From assembly GCA_031216915.1 (NCBI GenBank), contig CM062292.1, forward strand, positions 206,791,262 to 206,855,261: a stretch of 64,000 bases of DNA, in the 5' to 3' direction. Below the pieces are notes generated by a model, which did no database searches, was not told the origin of the DNA, and saw only the letters and a program-made list of their open reading frames with translations. The position numbers and the translations under genes were made by a program. The stretch comes from Pictodentalium vernedei. Lineage: Eukaryota; Mollusca; Scaphopoda; Dentaliida; Dentaliidae. Positions 9,306-18,157 of the stretch are shown here, in pieces (position 1 is the stretch's first letter; each line of letters starts with the position of its first letter).

Positions 9306-12300
9306 TTATTGTTCAGTAAGGATTTTAGATATTTTATCTGATGCTCTAATAGCGGCTTCTCGTTTTGGGGGACGTGATGTAGATTCTGCACTAGGGGTAT
9401 CGATACCTTTTGCAGGATGAAGGTCAGCCTTTCGATCCGCACGAATTTCCAGAGGATACAATTTGGTAATTGGACGATTTGTGATACCGTTCTTTGTACG
9501 TAATGTCACAGAACGAACATGACCGTCTTTTCCTACGTGTAAACTAGTAACTATTCCAAGTTTCCAAAGTAGGCGTGGACGTTCATCGTGGATTTGAACT
9601 ACATCACCAACTTGAACTGATGAAGAGGTATCGTTACTTTTATTGTAACGCTCCCTCAGTGACAGTAAATATTCATTTTTCCATCGAGCCCAAACATCAT
9701 GTATAATGTTTGAGAGGTGCTTGGCCTTTTGAATGATTCTATTGCCATTGAAATAATCAGGATCAGTTAGTTCATCATCTTCAACAGGCACATGTGGGAG
9801 GCTCAGTAAATTCCTCCCGAGCATGAGAGAAGAAGGTGTAACGGGCTGAATCTCATTCATATCTGATGATACAAAAGTTAGTGGTCTATCGTTAATGACG
9901 GCTTCAACTTCAGTCACTACTGTATTGAGCTCATCAAAGCTGACGCGTTTGCGCCCAAGTACTTTCTTCAGCACATTCTTAGTAATGCCAATCATTCTTT
10001 CCCAAAAGCCACCATACCATGGCGCGCGTTTGGGAATGAAGGACCATGTTATGTTTCTATTGGTTAATTCCATATTCACATTCGGATTGGAGAACATATC
10101 TCTTAAAAAATCTGATGCGGCAGTAAAAGTGCTAGCATTGTCTGATAAAATTTTTCTCGGAATACCTCGCCGTGCAATGAATCGTCGCAAGCACGAAATG
10201 AACGTTTCTGTGGTAAGATCACGAACCAATTCTAAATGTACAGCACGCGTAGTGGCGCACGTGAACAGACAAATATGTACCTTGAATGGCGGATCAGAAA
10301 CCATTAAAGGTCCACAAAAGTCAATTCCAGTTACTTCAAAAGGCGTATTGTCTGTGACCCTTTCTTCTGGTAAAGGGGGTGCCATGGGCGCTTTATACGG
10401 CTTGCCTATCACCTTCCTGCACGGAACACAGTCCTTAAGGACGCGCTTTACAATTTGCCGTGCGCGTGGTATCCAGAACTTTTGTCTAAGGCATGACACT
10501 GTTTGATTTAAACCTGCATGTAACATTAAATTATGATAATACCTTGTGACTAAAACTGTGAGATGATGATTCGAAGGTAACAGTATTGGAAATTTTGTCG
10601 AAAAATCAAGGTCAGCATTACCAATGCGACCGCGAGAACGAATCACCTTGGAATCATCAATAAATAACTGCAACTGTGTAATAATTGGCTGTGATCGAGG
10701 TGATGCCTGATTTTGCAAAATGTCAAAAACATCTTTATACACATCGGCTTGACAGTGTCGTATGAGATATAGTTCTGCCCCATTCAATTCACTGATTGAC
10801 AGAGGGCCTTTCTCCCGAGCGGAGGCAGATTTTCTTGCATTGGACACGAAACGAAGAACAAATGCAGTGACTCTTTTCAATTTGATAAAAGAGGAGTATT
10901 TTGATTGATTAATCAATTGTTCTGATGAATCGTGTCTTTTGCGAGAATATCTGCCCTGTACACCATTCGATATCACGAGTGACTTTTCTTCAAATACAGT
11001 GGGAGTGACATAATCATCAACTTCGGGAATTTCATTACTGACCCATTTTGGCCAGAGGTCTTTATTACCCAACCATTTGGGGCCATTCCACCAAATAGTT
11101 CTACCAAATAAGTCGCTGCTTGAACATCCGCGACTCAAAAGGTCAGCTGGGTTGTCAGCCGAAACACAATGATGCCAGTTACATGAATCTGTCAAAGACT
11201 TAATTTCAGACACCCTTTTAGACACAAACACGGGAAGTCTTTTATCAGAATTTAACCAGTATAGTACAATTGTACTGTCAGTCCACATATTAAGTTTAAC
11301 CACATTGGTAGTTTGAAAACTGTTCCGAATATGAGATGCCAAACGAGCCCCTATAAGAGCTGCCAAAAGTTCTAATTGCGGAATGGTAAGAGGTTTTATA
11401 GGCGCTATTCTGCTTTTTGACATAACAAACTGTGGTATGGTTGAATTGTCGAATTTCACATAAGCTACAGCACCATATGCTCTCGCACTAGCATCCGTGA
11501 ACACATGCAGCTCTAGCTTATTAGATGTATCATTGCACTGGTTCAACAATCGATCGAAAGTGTATTGAGAAGCTTTTTGTGTTTCACTACTAATACAACT
11601 CCACTCAGTAGATAAATCACAAGACACAGGCTCGTCCCAATCTAACCCTTGGGACCAAAGTTTCTGCATAAACATTTTTGCAAGAACGGTCACAGGTGAA
11701 ATGAAACCAAGAGGGTCAAACAGTTTACATGTATCACTTAGAATTTCACGCTTAGTAGTAAGAGCACCGCTGTTAAACGACTTATCTGGAAATGCAACTG
11801 TGTCTGTTTTAGTGTTCCATTTTAACCCTAAAACTGACACAGTTGTATCAGTACTTGAGACGTTTTCGAAACTTGCAATGGAATCCAATCTTTTTGAGTT
11901 GGACGACCACGACCGAACATTGAAATTTCCCTTTAACATTAGACATCTTGTTTGTCTATAGTATTGAATAAGTCGGTCTTCAGACTGTAGGCTGGCTATG
12001 AAATTGTCAACATATACATTTTGTATCAAATTTTGAGAAACATCTGATGAATGTGTCAGCAGATGTTTTAGGATAGTAGCATTCAGTATAAAGGGAGAAG
12101 ATTTTGCTCCAAACAAGACTACATTGAAGCGGTATACTTCAAAGTCAGAATTGGGATCACTTGGATCCGCCAACCACAAAAATCGTGTGAAGTCTTTATC
12201 TTTATCTGCTAGTTTCACATGTAAGAACGCTTTCTCTACATCAGATATGACAGCAAACCTATGTAGCCTAAACCTCATTAGAATAGCAGAAATATCATTT

Positions 12301-12899
12301 TGAAGGGCTGGGCCAGTTATCAGACAATCATTGAGGCTTGGGCTTGATTTATCACGTCTACAACTACAGTCGTACACAATACGCATAGGTGTAGTAGGAG
12401 AATCTTTAAACACCGGATGATGCGGAATGTAATGACATTTACCAGTTTGGCCAGATGCTATATTGCCACAATGGACTCGTTCAATGAAACCTTTGAGCAA
12501 CTGATCTTGTATAAGTTTATCGTATGCCTTAAGAAGGGTTGGTTCCTTCGCTAACCGACGGACTGTAGATCTAGTTCTAGCACTAGCAATTTCAAGGTTT
12601 TCGGGTAATGCGTTGTGATTGTCCCTCCACGGTAACGGGGCCACATAAGAATTGCCATCATGAATAATATCATTACAATACATTTCTAATAACTCATTAG
12701 CACCCTTAATTTCTGCGGGGGGTTCTATGCCAATTGTTTCCAATTTCCAGAATTTCTCAAGGTCTAAATTGTCACTACAATGCTCAGTACAAATATTCAA
12801 CATGTTTTTTGATACGTTACATTTATCGTTGTGCCTTAGTGGCCCGGCAAGTTTCCTTTTAAGTGAGGATAATTCTCTTTCGCCGTCGACTAGGTTCAT
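9306..12899 (-). CDS. BEL/Pao pol polyprotein (RT, RNase H, integrase), open
   Basis: The frame is open from 12953 (a GTG inside the LTR); the first ATG is at 12899, giving about 1,197 residues. Counting from 12953, the order is: BEL-type RT N-region (FWKLETIGI), reverse transcriptase with YVDN near residue 313, RNase H with FTDAS near 482, a His/Cys zinc-binding region (HAGLNQTVSCLRQKFWIP), integrase core with GIDFCGPL near 874, DNAS near 937 and WERMIG near 980, and a C-terminal segment of the DUF5641 type. No protease DSG motif is present. The enzyme set could be active, but particle formation would need gag from another copy. Confidence 0.93.
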   Translation of the reverse strand: MNLVDGERELSSLKRKLAGPLRHNDKCNVSKNMLNICTEHCSDNLDLEKFWKLETIGIEPPAEIKGANELLEMYCNDIIHDGNSYVAPLPWRDNHNALPENLEIASARTRSTVRRLAKEPTLLKAYDKLIQDQLLKGFIERVHCGNIASGQTGKCHYIPHHPVFKDSPTTPMRIVYDCSCRRDKSSPSLNDCLITGPALQNDISAILMRFRLHRFAVISDVEKAFLHVKLADKDKDFTRFLWLADPSDPNSDFEVYRFNVVLFGAKSSPFILNATILKHLLTHSSDVSQNLIQNVYVDNFIASLQSEDRLIQYYRQTRCLMLKGNFNVRSWSSNSKRLDSIASFENVSSTDTTVSVLGLKWNTKTDTVAFPDKSFNSGALTTKREILSDTCKLFDPLGFISPVTVLAKMFMQKLWSQGLDWDEPVSCDLSTEWSCISSETQKASQYTFDRLLNQCNDTSNKLELHVFTDASARAYGAVAYVKFDNSTIPQFVMSKSRIAPIKPLTIPQLELLAALIGARLASHIRNSFQTTNVVKLNMWTDSTIVLYWLNSDKRLPVFVSKRVSEIKSLTDSCNWHHCVSADNPADLLSRGCSSSDLFGRTIWWNGPKWLGNKDLWPKWVSNEIPEVDDYVTPTVFEEKSLVISNGVQGRYSRKRHDSSEQLINQSKYSSFIKLKRVTAFVLRFVSNARKSASAREKGPLSISELNGAELYLIRHCQADVYKDVFDILQNQASPRSQPIITQLQLFIDDSKVIRSRGRIGNADLDFSTKFPILLPSNHHLTVLVTRYYHNLMLHAGLNQTVSCLRQKFWIPRARQIVKRVLKDCVPCRKVIGKPYKAPMAPPLPEERVTDNTPFEVTGIDFCGPLMVSDPPFKVHICLFTCATTRAVHLELVRDLTTETFISCLRRFIARRGIPRKILSDNASTFTAASDFLRDMFSNPNVNMELTNRNITWSFIPKRAPWYGGFWERMIGITKNVLKKVLGRKRVSFDELNTVVTEVEAVINDRPLTFVSSDMNEIQPVTPSSLMLGRNLLSLPHVPVEDDELTDPDYFNGNRIIQKAKHLSNIIHDVWARWKNEYLLSLRERYNKSNDTSSSVQVGDVVQIHDERPRLLWKLGIVTSLHVGKDGHVRSVTLRTKNGITNRPITKLYPLEIRADRKADLHPAKGIDTPSAESTSRPPKREAAIRASDKISKILTEQ

Positions 12900-12911
12900 G
12901 CTTTCCTTTCT

Positions 12912-12926
12912 CGGCTCGAGGGACCA
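12912..12926 (-). other. primer binding site of the BEL/Pao element
   Basis: On the minus strand TGGTCCCTCGAGCCG begins two bases inside the 5' LTR. It would pair with a tRNA 3' end finishing in CCA. The tRNA identity is not determined. Confidence 0.7.
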
Positions 12927-12928
12927 AT

Positions 12929-13156
12929 TGTTATGGAATATTGATGAAACCACACATAGATTTTCCGTACAACTTTATTCTACCGAACGATCTACAATAC
13001 TGACTTCCAAAATACCTGAGCCAATTACCTGGCCTCACCTCAGTGAACACGATCACGACATGCACAAACTCAATCACTGTTAATAAATGAACCAGGTGTC
13101 ATACTACAGGTGCGACCAAAACAAGAACAGAAACGTGATCTATACAATTCATAACA
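12929..13156 (-). repeat. 5' LTR of the BEL/Pao element
   Basis: Partner of 9005-9232, same length and apparently the same sequence. The pol frame begins inside it. Confidence 0.95.
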
Positions 13157-13161
13157 TGAAC

Positions 13162-13602
13162 ATGACGGATGCCTGCACCCTGATTTCGGTGGTGGAGAAA
13201 GTCAAATATGCTAGACAATTGATCACTGTGTGGGCCGAAGAAGCTGGCACCTTAGATGAGGGAACAGCTGAGTGGTCTTTCGGAAATGGAGGTAGCGGAT
13301 CAAAACATGGTCAGGTGGGATATCCCATACCGCTGGGAGGTGAAATCCTTTGAATGAGTCTGGCTTCCTTGGATTTGAATAACAGAGCGGTCGTCAATCT
13401 CATGGTGAATGGTGTAGAGAGCGATAAGAGATACAGCGTCGAAAAGACTGAGAATCAACACGCGAATGTTCGCATGTTCGGCATGCCTCTCAAAGTGAAC
13501 GCCAGAGACAGGATTAATTTCGTTACGAAAACCAATAATCCCGAAGCCGCCACTTCCGTGGTGAGTCTACTGATCGAACTTGTTCCTTTGAACAAACAGT
13601 GA
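13162..13602 (+). pseudogene. fibre-like structural protein, C-terminal knob-like part
   Basis: Continues the 8090-9004 gene in phase once the BEL element and one TGAAC are removed; together about 450 codons. A Gly-rich stretch (GNGGSGSKHGQVGYP) precedes a beta-rich tail (SLASLDLNNRAVVNLMVNG to LLIELVPLNKQ). An in-frame TGA at 13351-13353 is followed directly by ATG in the same frame, so the copy carries two nonsense codons in all. A trimeric head domain is a guess from position and composition. Confidence 0.65.
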
Positions 13603-13665
13603 ACGCGTGGAAAATAATGAATTAAAAAAAATAATGTGTGATTATTAAAAACAAAAAAAAAAAGT

Positions 13666-13690
13666 AATGAGATCATCTTTAGATCTCATT
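13666..13690. terminator. hairpin with A-run and T-run between convergent gene blocks
   Basis: AATGAGATC (13666-13674) and GATCTCATT (13682-13690) form a 9-bp perfect stem with a 7-base loop, preceded by a run of A and followed by a run of T. It sits where the plus and minus gene blocks converge. It looks like a two-way intrinsic-type terminator, but its function in an animal element is unknown. Confidence 0.45.
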
Positions 13691-13699
13691 TTTTTTTTT

Positions 13700-13905
13700 G
13701 TTTTCCTTCTTCTTCACTATCACCATATATTATAATAACGTTTCCTTTTTTTCTCAAATTTCAGCGTCGATTCTTCTTTTCTTTTTTTTTGTGATATTTG
13801 TTTTCTTTCTTCTTCACTATCACTATATATTATAATAACGTTTCCTTTTTTCTCAATTTTCAGCGTCGATTCTTCTTTTTCTTTTTTTCTTTTTTTTGTG
13901 ATATG
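13700..13905 (-). repeat. 100-bp tandem duplication in the 3' part of a minus-strand gene
   Basis: Units start at 13700 and 13800 and share the core CTTCTTCACTATCAC...ATATATTATAATAACG. On the minus strand the upstream unit encodes STLKIEKKGNVIIIYSDSEE. The other unit would do the same except that an A run is one base longer and shifts its frame. Confidence 0.85.
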
Positions 13906-14345
13906 ATACATTTATAACAACATTTTTGTTTATCCGAATCATAATTATGAACGAATGTTGTGCATCTCTTAGTAACACTCGCATCATCACCATTCTCTTC
14001 AAAAGGTAGTGGTGACGGTGGAAAGCGTCTCATTCTTTTCATTTCAAACCGTCTATCCCGCTGTTTATCTAACCATTTTTCCACATCTTTTTTTTGTTTT
14101 TTGACTTGCAACACAGGATGAAACATCTGACAGAAACGGAGAGACGATCGCACAGGATCGAACAATCTAAGATCTGTTTGAGTTTTAATATCTTCGTCAC
14201 GAAATATCCTTTTTGTTTCTCTCGAGTGAATAGCACGTGATCTTTTAAATAATTCAGAACATAATCGTAAAATTCTTTTTTTTTTGAAACGCGAAAATGG
14301 AATGTGTATTTCGTTTTCTACGTGACTACTTAGGAATTGTAACAT
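13860..14345 (-). CDS. basic hypothetical protein of the Polinton
   Basis: 161 residues from ATG 14345, Lys/Arg-rich throughout (FKKKRILRLCSELFKRSR; DVEKWLDKQRDRRFEMKRMRR), with Cys residues near the C terminus (CCYKC). No family recognised; position and charge would fit a core/DNA-condensing or minor virion protein, which is only inference. The C-terminal run of Lys lies in a long T homopolymer. In the adjacent frame the coding sense continues to about 13,720 through the 100-bp repeats with an acidic VIIIYSDSEEE motif, so the true end may be there, after a frameshift. Confidence 0.5.
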   Translation of the reverse strand: MLQFLSSHVENEIHIPFSRFKKKRILRLCSELFKRSRAIHSRETKRIFRDEDIKTQTDLRLFDPVRSSLRFCQMFHPVLQVKKQKKDVEKWLDKQRDRRFEMKRMRRFPPSPLPFEENGDDASVTKRCTTFVHNYDSDKQKCCYKCIISQKKEKKKKKNRR

Positions 14346-14565
14346 TTTGTACTTCGAGAATGTTGAAAAAAGACGATTTTTCTCAGATGAAACTTTTTTT
14401 TTTGTTAAAAAAATATCATTAAAACGAATTTATTTTTTTTTACGATTTTTGCGTTATTTTTTTTAATGATGCAAAAATAAGTAAAAAAACCTCAAAAATA
14501 TCCAAAATCGTGAAAGAAAAAATACCAAATAAACGATGCCACTAATATATCAATCTCCAGTTTTC
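14346..14565. other. AT-rich intergenic spacer in the minus-strand block
   Basis: Homopolymer-rich spacer between the capsid-like gene and the basic protein. No TATA-plus-GAGA motif as clear as at the other spacers was seen. Confidence 0.5.
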
Positions 14566-15830
14566 TCATCGAATGATCAACATCTTATTTCCGTCCGATT
14601 CGAATTGTAATTCTCTGTCCGACAGGACCAGGGTGAAGGCTTCGGTTTTTCTCGGAACATTCCTATCGAATTGCATCTTGATCTGAATGTCTAACATGCT
14701 ACTCTTGAGTCGTTCACTCTGTTTACTGACGTCGAATATGAACATGGGATACATTGACTTGTATTCGCCAGGAGACATGTTAGGGTTGCTCATCAATTCG
14801 TCTAGACCGTGATACTTCTTTCTAAAATCAGCGGCGTCACCGTACAGTCTGCAGAAATTGTTCTTGTCGAATGATGCGTTGTAATCGATTGCTGGATATC
14901 TCGTGGCATTCAGAAACACTTGCATGTTTCTCAAATGGCAGTGATCGAACAGCGACGCATTCTTTTCCTGAGACCCATCCCTATCGGTCTGAAACGCAAC
15001 CATGATGAAACGCGGTCTCTCGGAAGCAAATTTCACCATTAATCTCCAATCAAAGTGATTCGTGGAGAGAGGAATGCTTGCCGTGTCGCACTGTCTCATT
15101 TTAAATCCCACGGGTAATTTACTCTTGGATTCTCTTGGATTCTATGATCTTGTAGAGACGCGCTTTCTCCACGATCGAAGGCTCCACGTGCGGAACGAAC
15201 CACGATATCTTGTGTAGAGTTATCTTACCCACATCGGTCGCAGTGAGTCTCACTATTGCGTCGTCGTTTCCTTTTCGAATCAACGTCAGATTGTGTTTGA
15301 ATCCGTACATGATCTTGTTGTAATCGTCTGCAAATCCGAAGATGTGTTTCAAAGGTATCCTGAAGGAAGACATTCCTTTAGGTCTGGATGTCTTGATGAC
15401 GTAGTCAAATATCAAGGCGGCGCCGGCGCTAGCAGGGCCAACGGTGTCTTTCACCCACAACTGATTAAGTCCTCTAGATTTCGAAAAATCATCAGGATAC
15501 GTCAAGAGTCTGAACATCATGGTGGCTTGACCTCTCTTGTCCGGATAGCATGTATTTTATATTACTGAATAGATGCATGATGCCATTATTGGTTAGAGTA
15601 ACCGTGTCATCGTCGGCGTAGTCGCTCCCATCTTCCTTGGTGAGACGTCCCTGCACCACTATGTAACTCTCGCTAGGATGTACGAATAAATCTTGAGTTT
15701 CGACGTTGATTCTTATCTCTCCCGCATTATTCAAACTCGTTCCGGTTACCGGTTCGTATTTGTGAACCTCATATTCTTGAATACTTTCATCTTTCACTCT
15801 GCTTTGTGCTATATCTAGTATATTTGTCAT
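14566..15830 (-). pseudogene. major capsid-like protein of the Polinton, two frameshifts
   Basis: Three consecutive frames from ATG 15830 to 14566 read as one protein of about 420 residues that I recognise as the conserved Polinton/adintovirus hexon-like capsid protein (landmarks LTNNGIMHLFSNIKY, FRIPLKHIFGFADDYNK, DGNKM). A double jelly-roll fold is established for Polinton major capsid proteins; I infer it here. The first break, near 15,535, looks like a small deletion with loss of frame. The second is a 10-bp tandem duplication at 15123-15142. No capsid can be made from this copy. Confidence 0.75.
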
Positions 15831-15914
15831 TTTAAAGGATTTTTAGTTTTTTGTTTATTAATTAACTTGCTTTCTTTATCTAAAAATAGTTTTTAATTAT
15901 TTTTTTAATTTTTT

Positions 15915-15930
15915 CCTCTCTTATATATAT
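15915..15930 (-). promoter_or_regulatory. late-type promoter motif before the capsid-like gene
   Basis: On the minus strand ATATATATAAGAGAGG, about 85 bases before the ATG at 15830, then an A/T-only leader. It shares a TATATA-A/T-purine-GAGA pattern with 18608-18622 and, more weakly, 18131-18146 and 17380-17392. Confidence 0.5.
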
Positions 15931-15984
15931 GTGTAAACAAGAAAATGTTAAAGAGAGTAAATAAAAAAAAATTTGTTTTCTTTA

Positions 15985-16820
15985 TCAAAACTTCGTCTTC
16001 TGTAATTGTTGTTCGTAAAACTTTCTGATGATCTCTTCTCCATCCAAAGCTTCAATTTCGTAAGTCACCGGATCGGTGTGAAATATTTTGATTATCACGA
16101 AGATTTCCGAGGTCCATCGAGGAGTATAACCCTTTTCGAAGTGCTTCTTATAAGCGTAGATTCTCACTCGATCACCGACCGCAAATTTTGACGTTCTAGA
16201 CTTCTTCCTGATCTTAGATCTCTCAGGATATAGATTCGCGTAGACCCGTTTTTCGTTTCGAGGATCGCTAGCTTCCGTGGGAGGCATCTTGATCGATCTG
16301 TGTCGCATGTTGTTGTAATCTTTGACCAGACCGTTCAGAGCGTATATGTATTTCTTGGTCGAATTCGCCGTGAAGTATCTGTGCATCTTTTCCTTCATCG
16401 TTCGATTCCAACGTTCCACCACGCTGGCTTTCTCTTCGTTTTCGATCGAGTAGAGGTCTACCAATCGATGAACGTCCTTGTTGTAGAATTCCTTTCCCTT
16501 ATCCACCCACAATTTACCCGGTTTTCAAGAAGACGAGTCGAACACGCTCTTCAGAGCCTCGGCGACGCAAGGTCCCGATTTTTTCTTCAAAGCTCTGATC
16601 CAACCGTATTTGGAAAACACGTCGATGACCGTCAGTAGATATTTGACGCCCTCATTCCACCTCGAAAACGATCTCATGTCGACCAAGTCGGCAGACCAAA
16701 TATCATCCAGACCCTTCACGAACACCCTTCACTTTCGAAATTTATGCACTATGGGTTTGTGTAACTCCTCGGCCAATTCGCTCGTCAATAATCGTTTCTT
16801 CTTCTTTTCAGATGTGCTTT
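15985..16820 (-). pseudogene. retroviral-type integrase of the Polinton, two in-frame stops
   Basis: A single minus-strand reading frame from about 16,820 to 15,985, broken by TGA at 16729-16731 and TGA at 16525-16527. The catalytic D,D,E set is visible: WSADLVDM (~16,690), LWVDKGKEFYN (~16,500) and VVERWNR (~16,410). The C-terminal part has an SH3-like segment (FAVGDRVRIYAYKK) and a chromodomain-like end. Polinton integrases insert the element into host DNA. The N terminus has no ATG in the coding frame; it abuts a run of ten A (minus strand, near 16,825) where the frame may have slipped. Confidence 0.85.
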
Positions 16821-16882
16821 TTTTTTTGAATGCCCCATCCGAATCGACGTTTCGCACCGATCAGATTGCCGACCAGCGAATG

Positions 16883-17314
16883 TTACATCTTCTCTCTCCT
16901 GGTCGGATTCGATATGCCTCTCAATTTCCCCAACATGTTTTTATCGCAGATGTCGTTGCGAGTCTTGGTGTCGGGATGTCCGGCGTAGCACAGATCGTGA
17001 TCATACGCAGCCACGTCCACCCTATTCACAGGTTTGCTCCAAGATTTAGGAGTCAGATCGGCGTTGAGTCTCTTGTTCAATTTCGTTCCGGGTCCCGTGA
17101 AACTGTGACCGGGCAGATGCATTTCGAAAGGTAGATTATTAATCATTTTATTCACGATGCCTTTACCTTTGCTCGCGTTCTTTTTTTTGACGAATCTAGT
17201 CTTGACAGAACCACACACGTCGCAAATTCCGCGAAGCATCTGTCTGTCGTTTTTAGTTCGCACTTCTCTAGAATTACTCATCTCGGTAACTCTCTTACAC
17301 TTTACGCAATACAT
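16883..17314 (-). CDS. zinc-ribbon plus phospholipase A2-like protein of the Polinton
   Basis: 143 residues from ATG 17314. The N terminus has two CxxC knuckles (YCVKC and ICDVC), a zinc-ribbon-like pair as in DUF5679. After a basic linker comes a PLA2-like domain: GPGTKL as Ca-loop and YDHDLCYAGH with the His-Asp pair. Parvoviruses and some Polintons use such a domain to breach endosomal membranes; the same role here is inference. The frame ends at TAA 16883-16885, but coding sense (LVGNLIGAKRRFGWG) continues in the same frame beyond it, so the end may be a nonsense truncation. Confidence 0.65.
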   Translation of the reverse strand: MYCVKCKRVTEMSNSREVRTKNDRQMLRGICDVCGSVKTRFVKKKNASKGKGIVNKMINNLPFEMHLPGHSFTGPGTKLNKRLNADLTPKSWSKPVNRVDVAAYDHDLCYAGHPDTKTRNDICDKNMLGKLRGISNPTRREKM

Positions 17315-17379
17315 TTTAAGAGTTATTTAAATTAATTTCGTTTTTTATTTTATATATAAATTTAATAATTAATTCTGTT

Positions 17380-17392
17380 CTTATTATATATA
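17380..17392 (-). promoter_or_regulatory. TATA-like promoter before the PLA2-like gene
   Basis: On the minus strand ATATATAATAAG, about 65-80 bases before the ATG at 17314; a second TATATATAAA lies at 17351-17360. Weaker than the other spacer motifs because the GAGA part is missing. Confidence 0.35.
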
Positions 17393-17398
17393 TTTTTT

Positions 17399-18061
17399 TC
17401 AATCGCTGCTCTTGAGTTCTATCATCTTACTGAATTCCTCCCTGGTCTCTTTCCTCCCCTTTTCCACGAGAGAATCCTTCATCTCTTCCTTGATGATCTG
17501 ACGAGTCTTGATTCTCACGGCTTCTTTCATGTCATCGTATTTCGTTTTCTCACTCAATATCACGAAGTATTCTCCGTCCGATATCCTACCATCTTTCAAC
17601 GCCATAGAGATCATTTTGGATATCGTGTCGATCTTGGAGTCAGCCAAGACGCGAATCTTGTCGTGTTTCCTCGCCTTCAGATATAATTTCCTACTCAAAA
17701 AGTTTCCGAGCGTGCTAAACAATCCAGCGGCGAGTGCCACTCCTTCTACGGTCAACTCAATCGGAATGCCGACCGCAGTCGACAACAATCCGATGCCGGC
17801 CGCATGTAAACCCATGGAAATCGTGATGAGTGTCGTGTCGATCGCGTTGACGAATTTCACGAAATGCGAATACTTCTTCTTGAGGGAATGACGAGAATCT
17901 CTCTCTCGAGTTAGATACTCTTGGATTCTATTGATTTGATCGATGCGATACCTCTCTCCTCTTTCTCTTTCTTCTAGTGATGGTGCCATCGGCAAAACGT
18001 CGATCGGCTTCAAATCCTCGTCGTCCACTAACGTCGGATACAATTTATTTCTGGTTCTCAT
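17399..18061 (-). CDS. Polinton protein with hydrophobic central segment, intact
   Basis: 220 residues from ATG 18061. A charged N terminus with helix-forming repeats (RYRIDQINRIQEYLTRERD) precedes a hydrophobic Gly/Ala-rich region at about residues 78-112 (LITISMGLHAAGIGLLSTAV, then LAAGLFSTLG), followed by a Lys/Glu-rich helical tail. The hydrophobic region could be one or two membrane segments. I recall similar proteins in invertebrate Polintons but know no function. The frame is intact. Confidence 0.7.
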   Translation of the reverse strand: MRTRNKLYPTLVDDEDLKPIDVLPMAPSLEERERGERYRIDQINRIQEYLTRERDSRHSLKKKYSHFVKFVNAIDTTLITISMGLHAAGIGLLSTAVGIPIELTVEGVALAAGLFSTLGNFLSRKLYLKARKHDKIRVLADSKIDTISKMISMALKDGRISDGEYFVILSEKTKYDDMKEAVRIKTRQIIKEEMKDSLVEKGRKETREEFSKMIELKSSD

Positions 18062-18130
18062 TTTTGTTTTTTTTTTCTTTCTAATATTAGATAAAAAATT
18101 TTATGTGTGTATTTATTTTTATTTTCTATT

Positions 18131-18146
18131 TTCCCTTATTTATATC
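18131..18146 (-). promoter_or_regulatory. TATA-like promoter before the hydrophobic-segment protein
   Basis: On the minus strand GATATAAATAAGGGAA, about 75 bases before the ATG at 18061, with an A-rich leader after it. Confidence 0.4.
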
Positions 18147-18157
18147 AACGAGAAAAC

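Larger units (their letters stand above)
9005..13156 (-). mobile_element. BEL/Pao LTR retrotransposon, gag-less, inserted in the fibre-like gene
   Basis: Both ends are 228-bp LTRs starting TGTTAT and ending ATAACA, flanked by the 5-bp duplication TGAAC (9000-9004 and 13157-13161). The coding strand is minus. The internal region holds one long pol frame. No gag and no aspartic protease are seen, and the primer site is followed almost at once by pol, so about 2 kb present in full BEL elements is missing. The LTRs look identical by eye, so the insertion is recent compared with the decay of the surrounding Polinton. Confidence 0.95.

Noticed and set aside
9895-10506. 203-codon plus-strand frame
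   Set aside because: Antisense shadow of the BEL/Pao integrase region.
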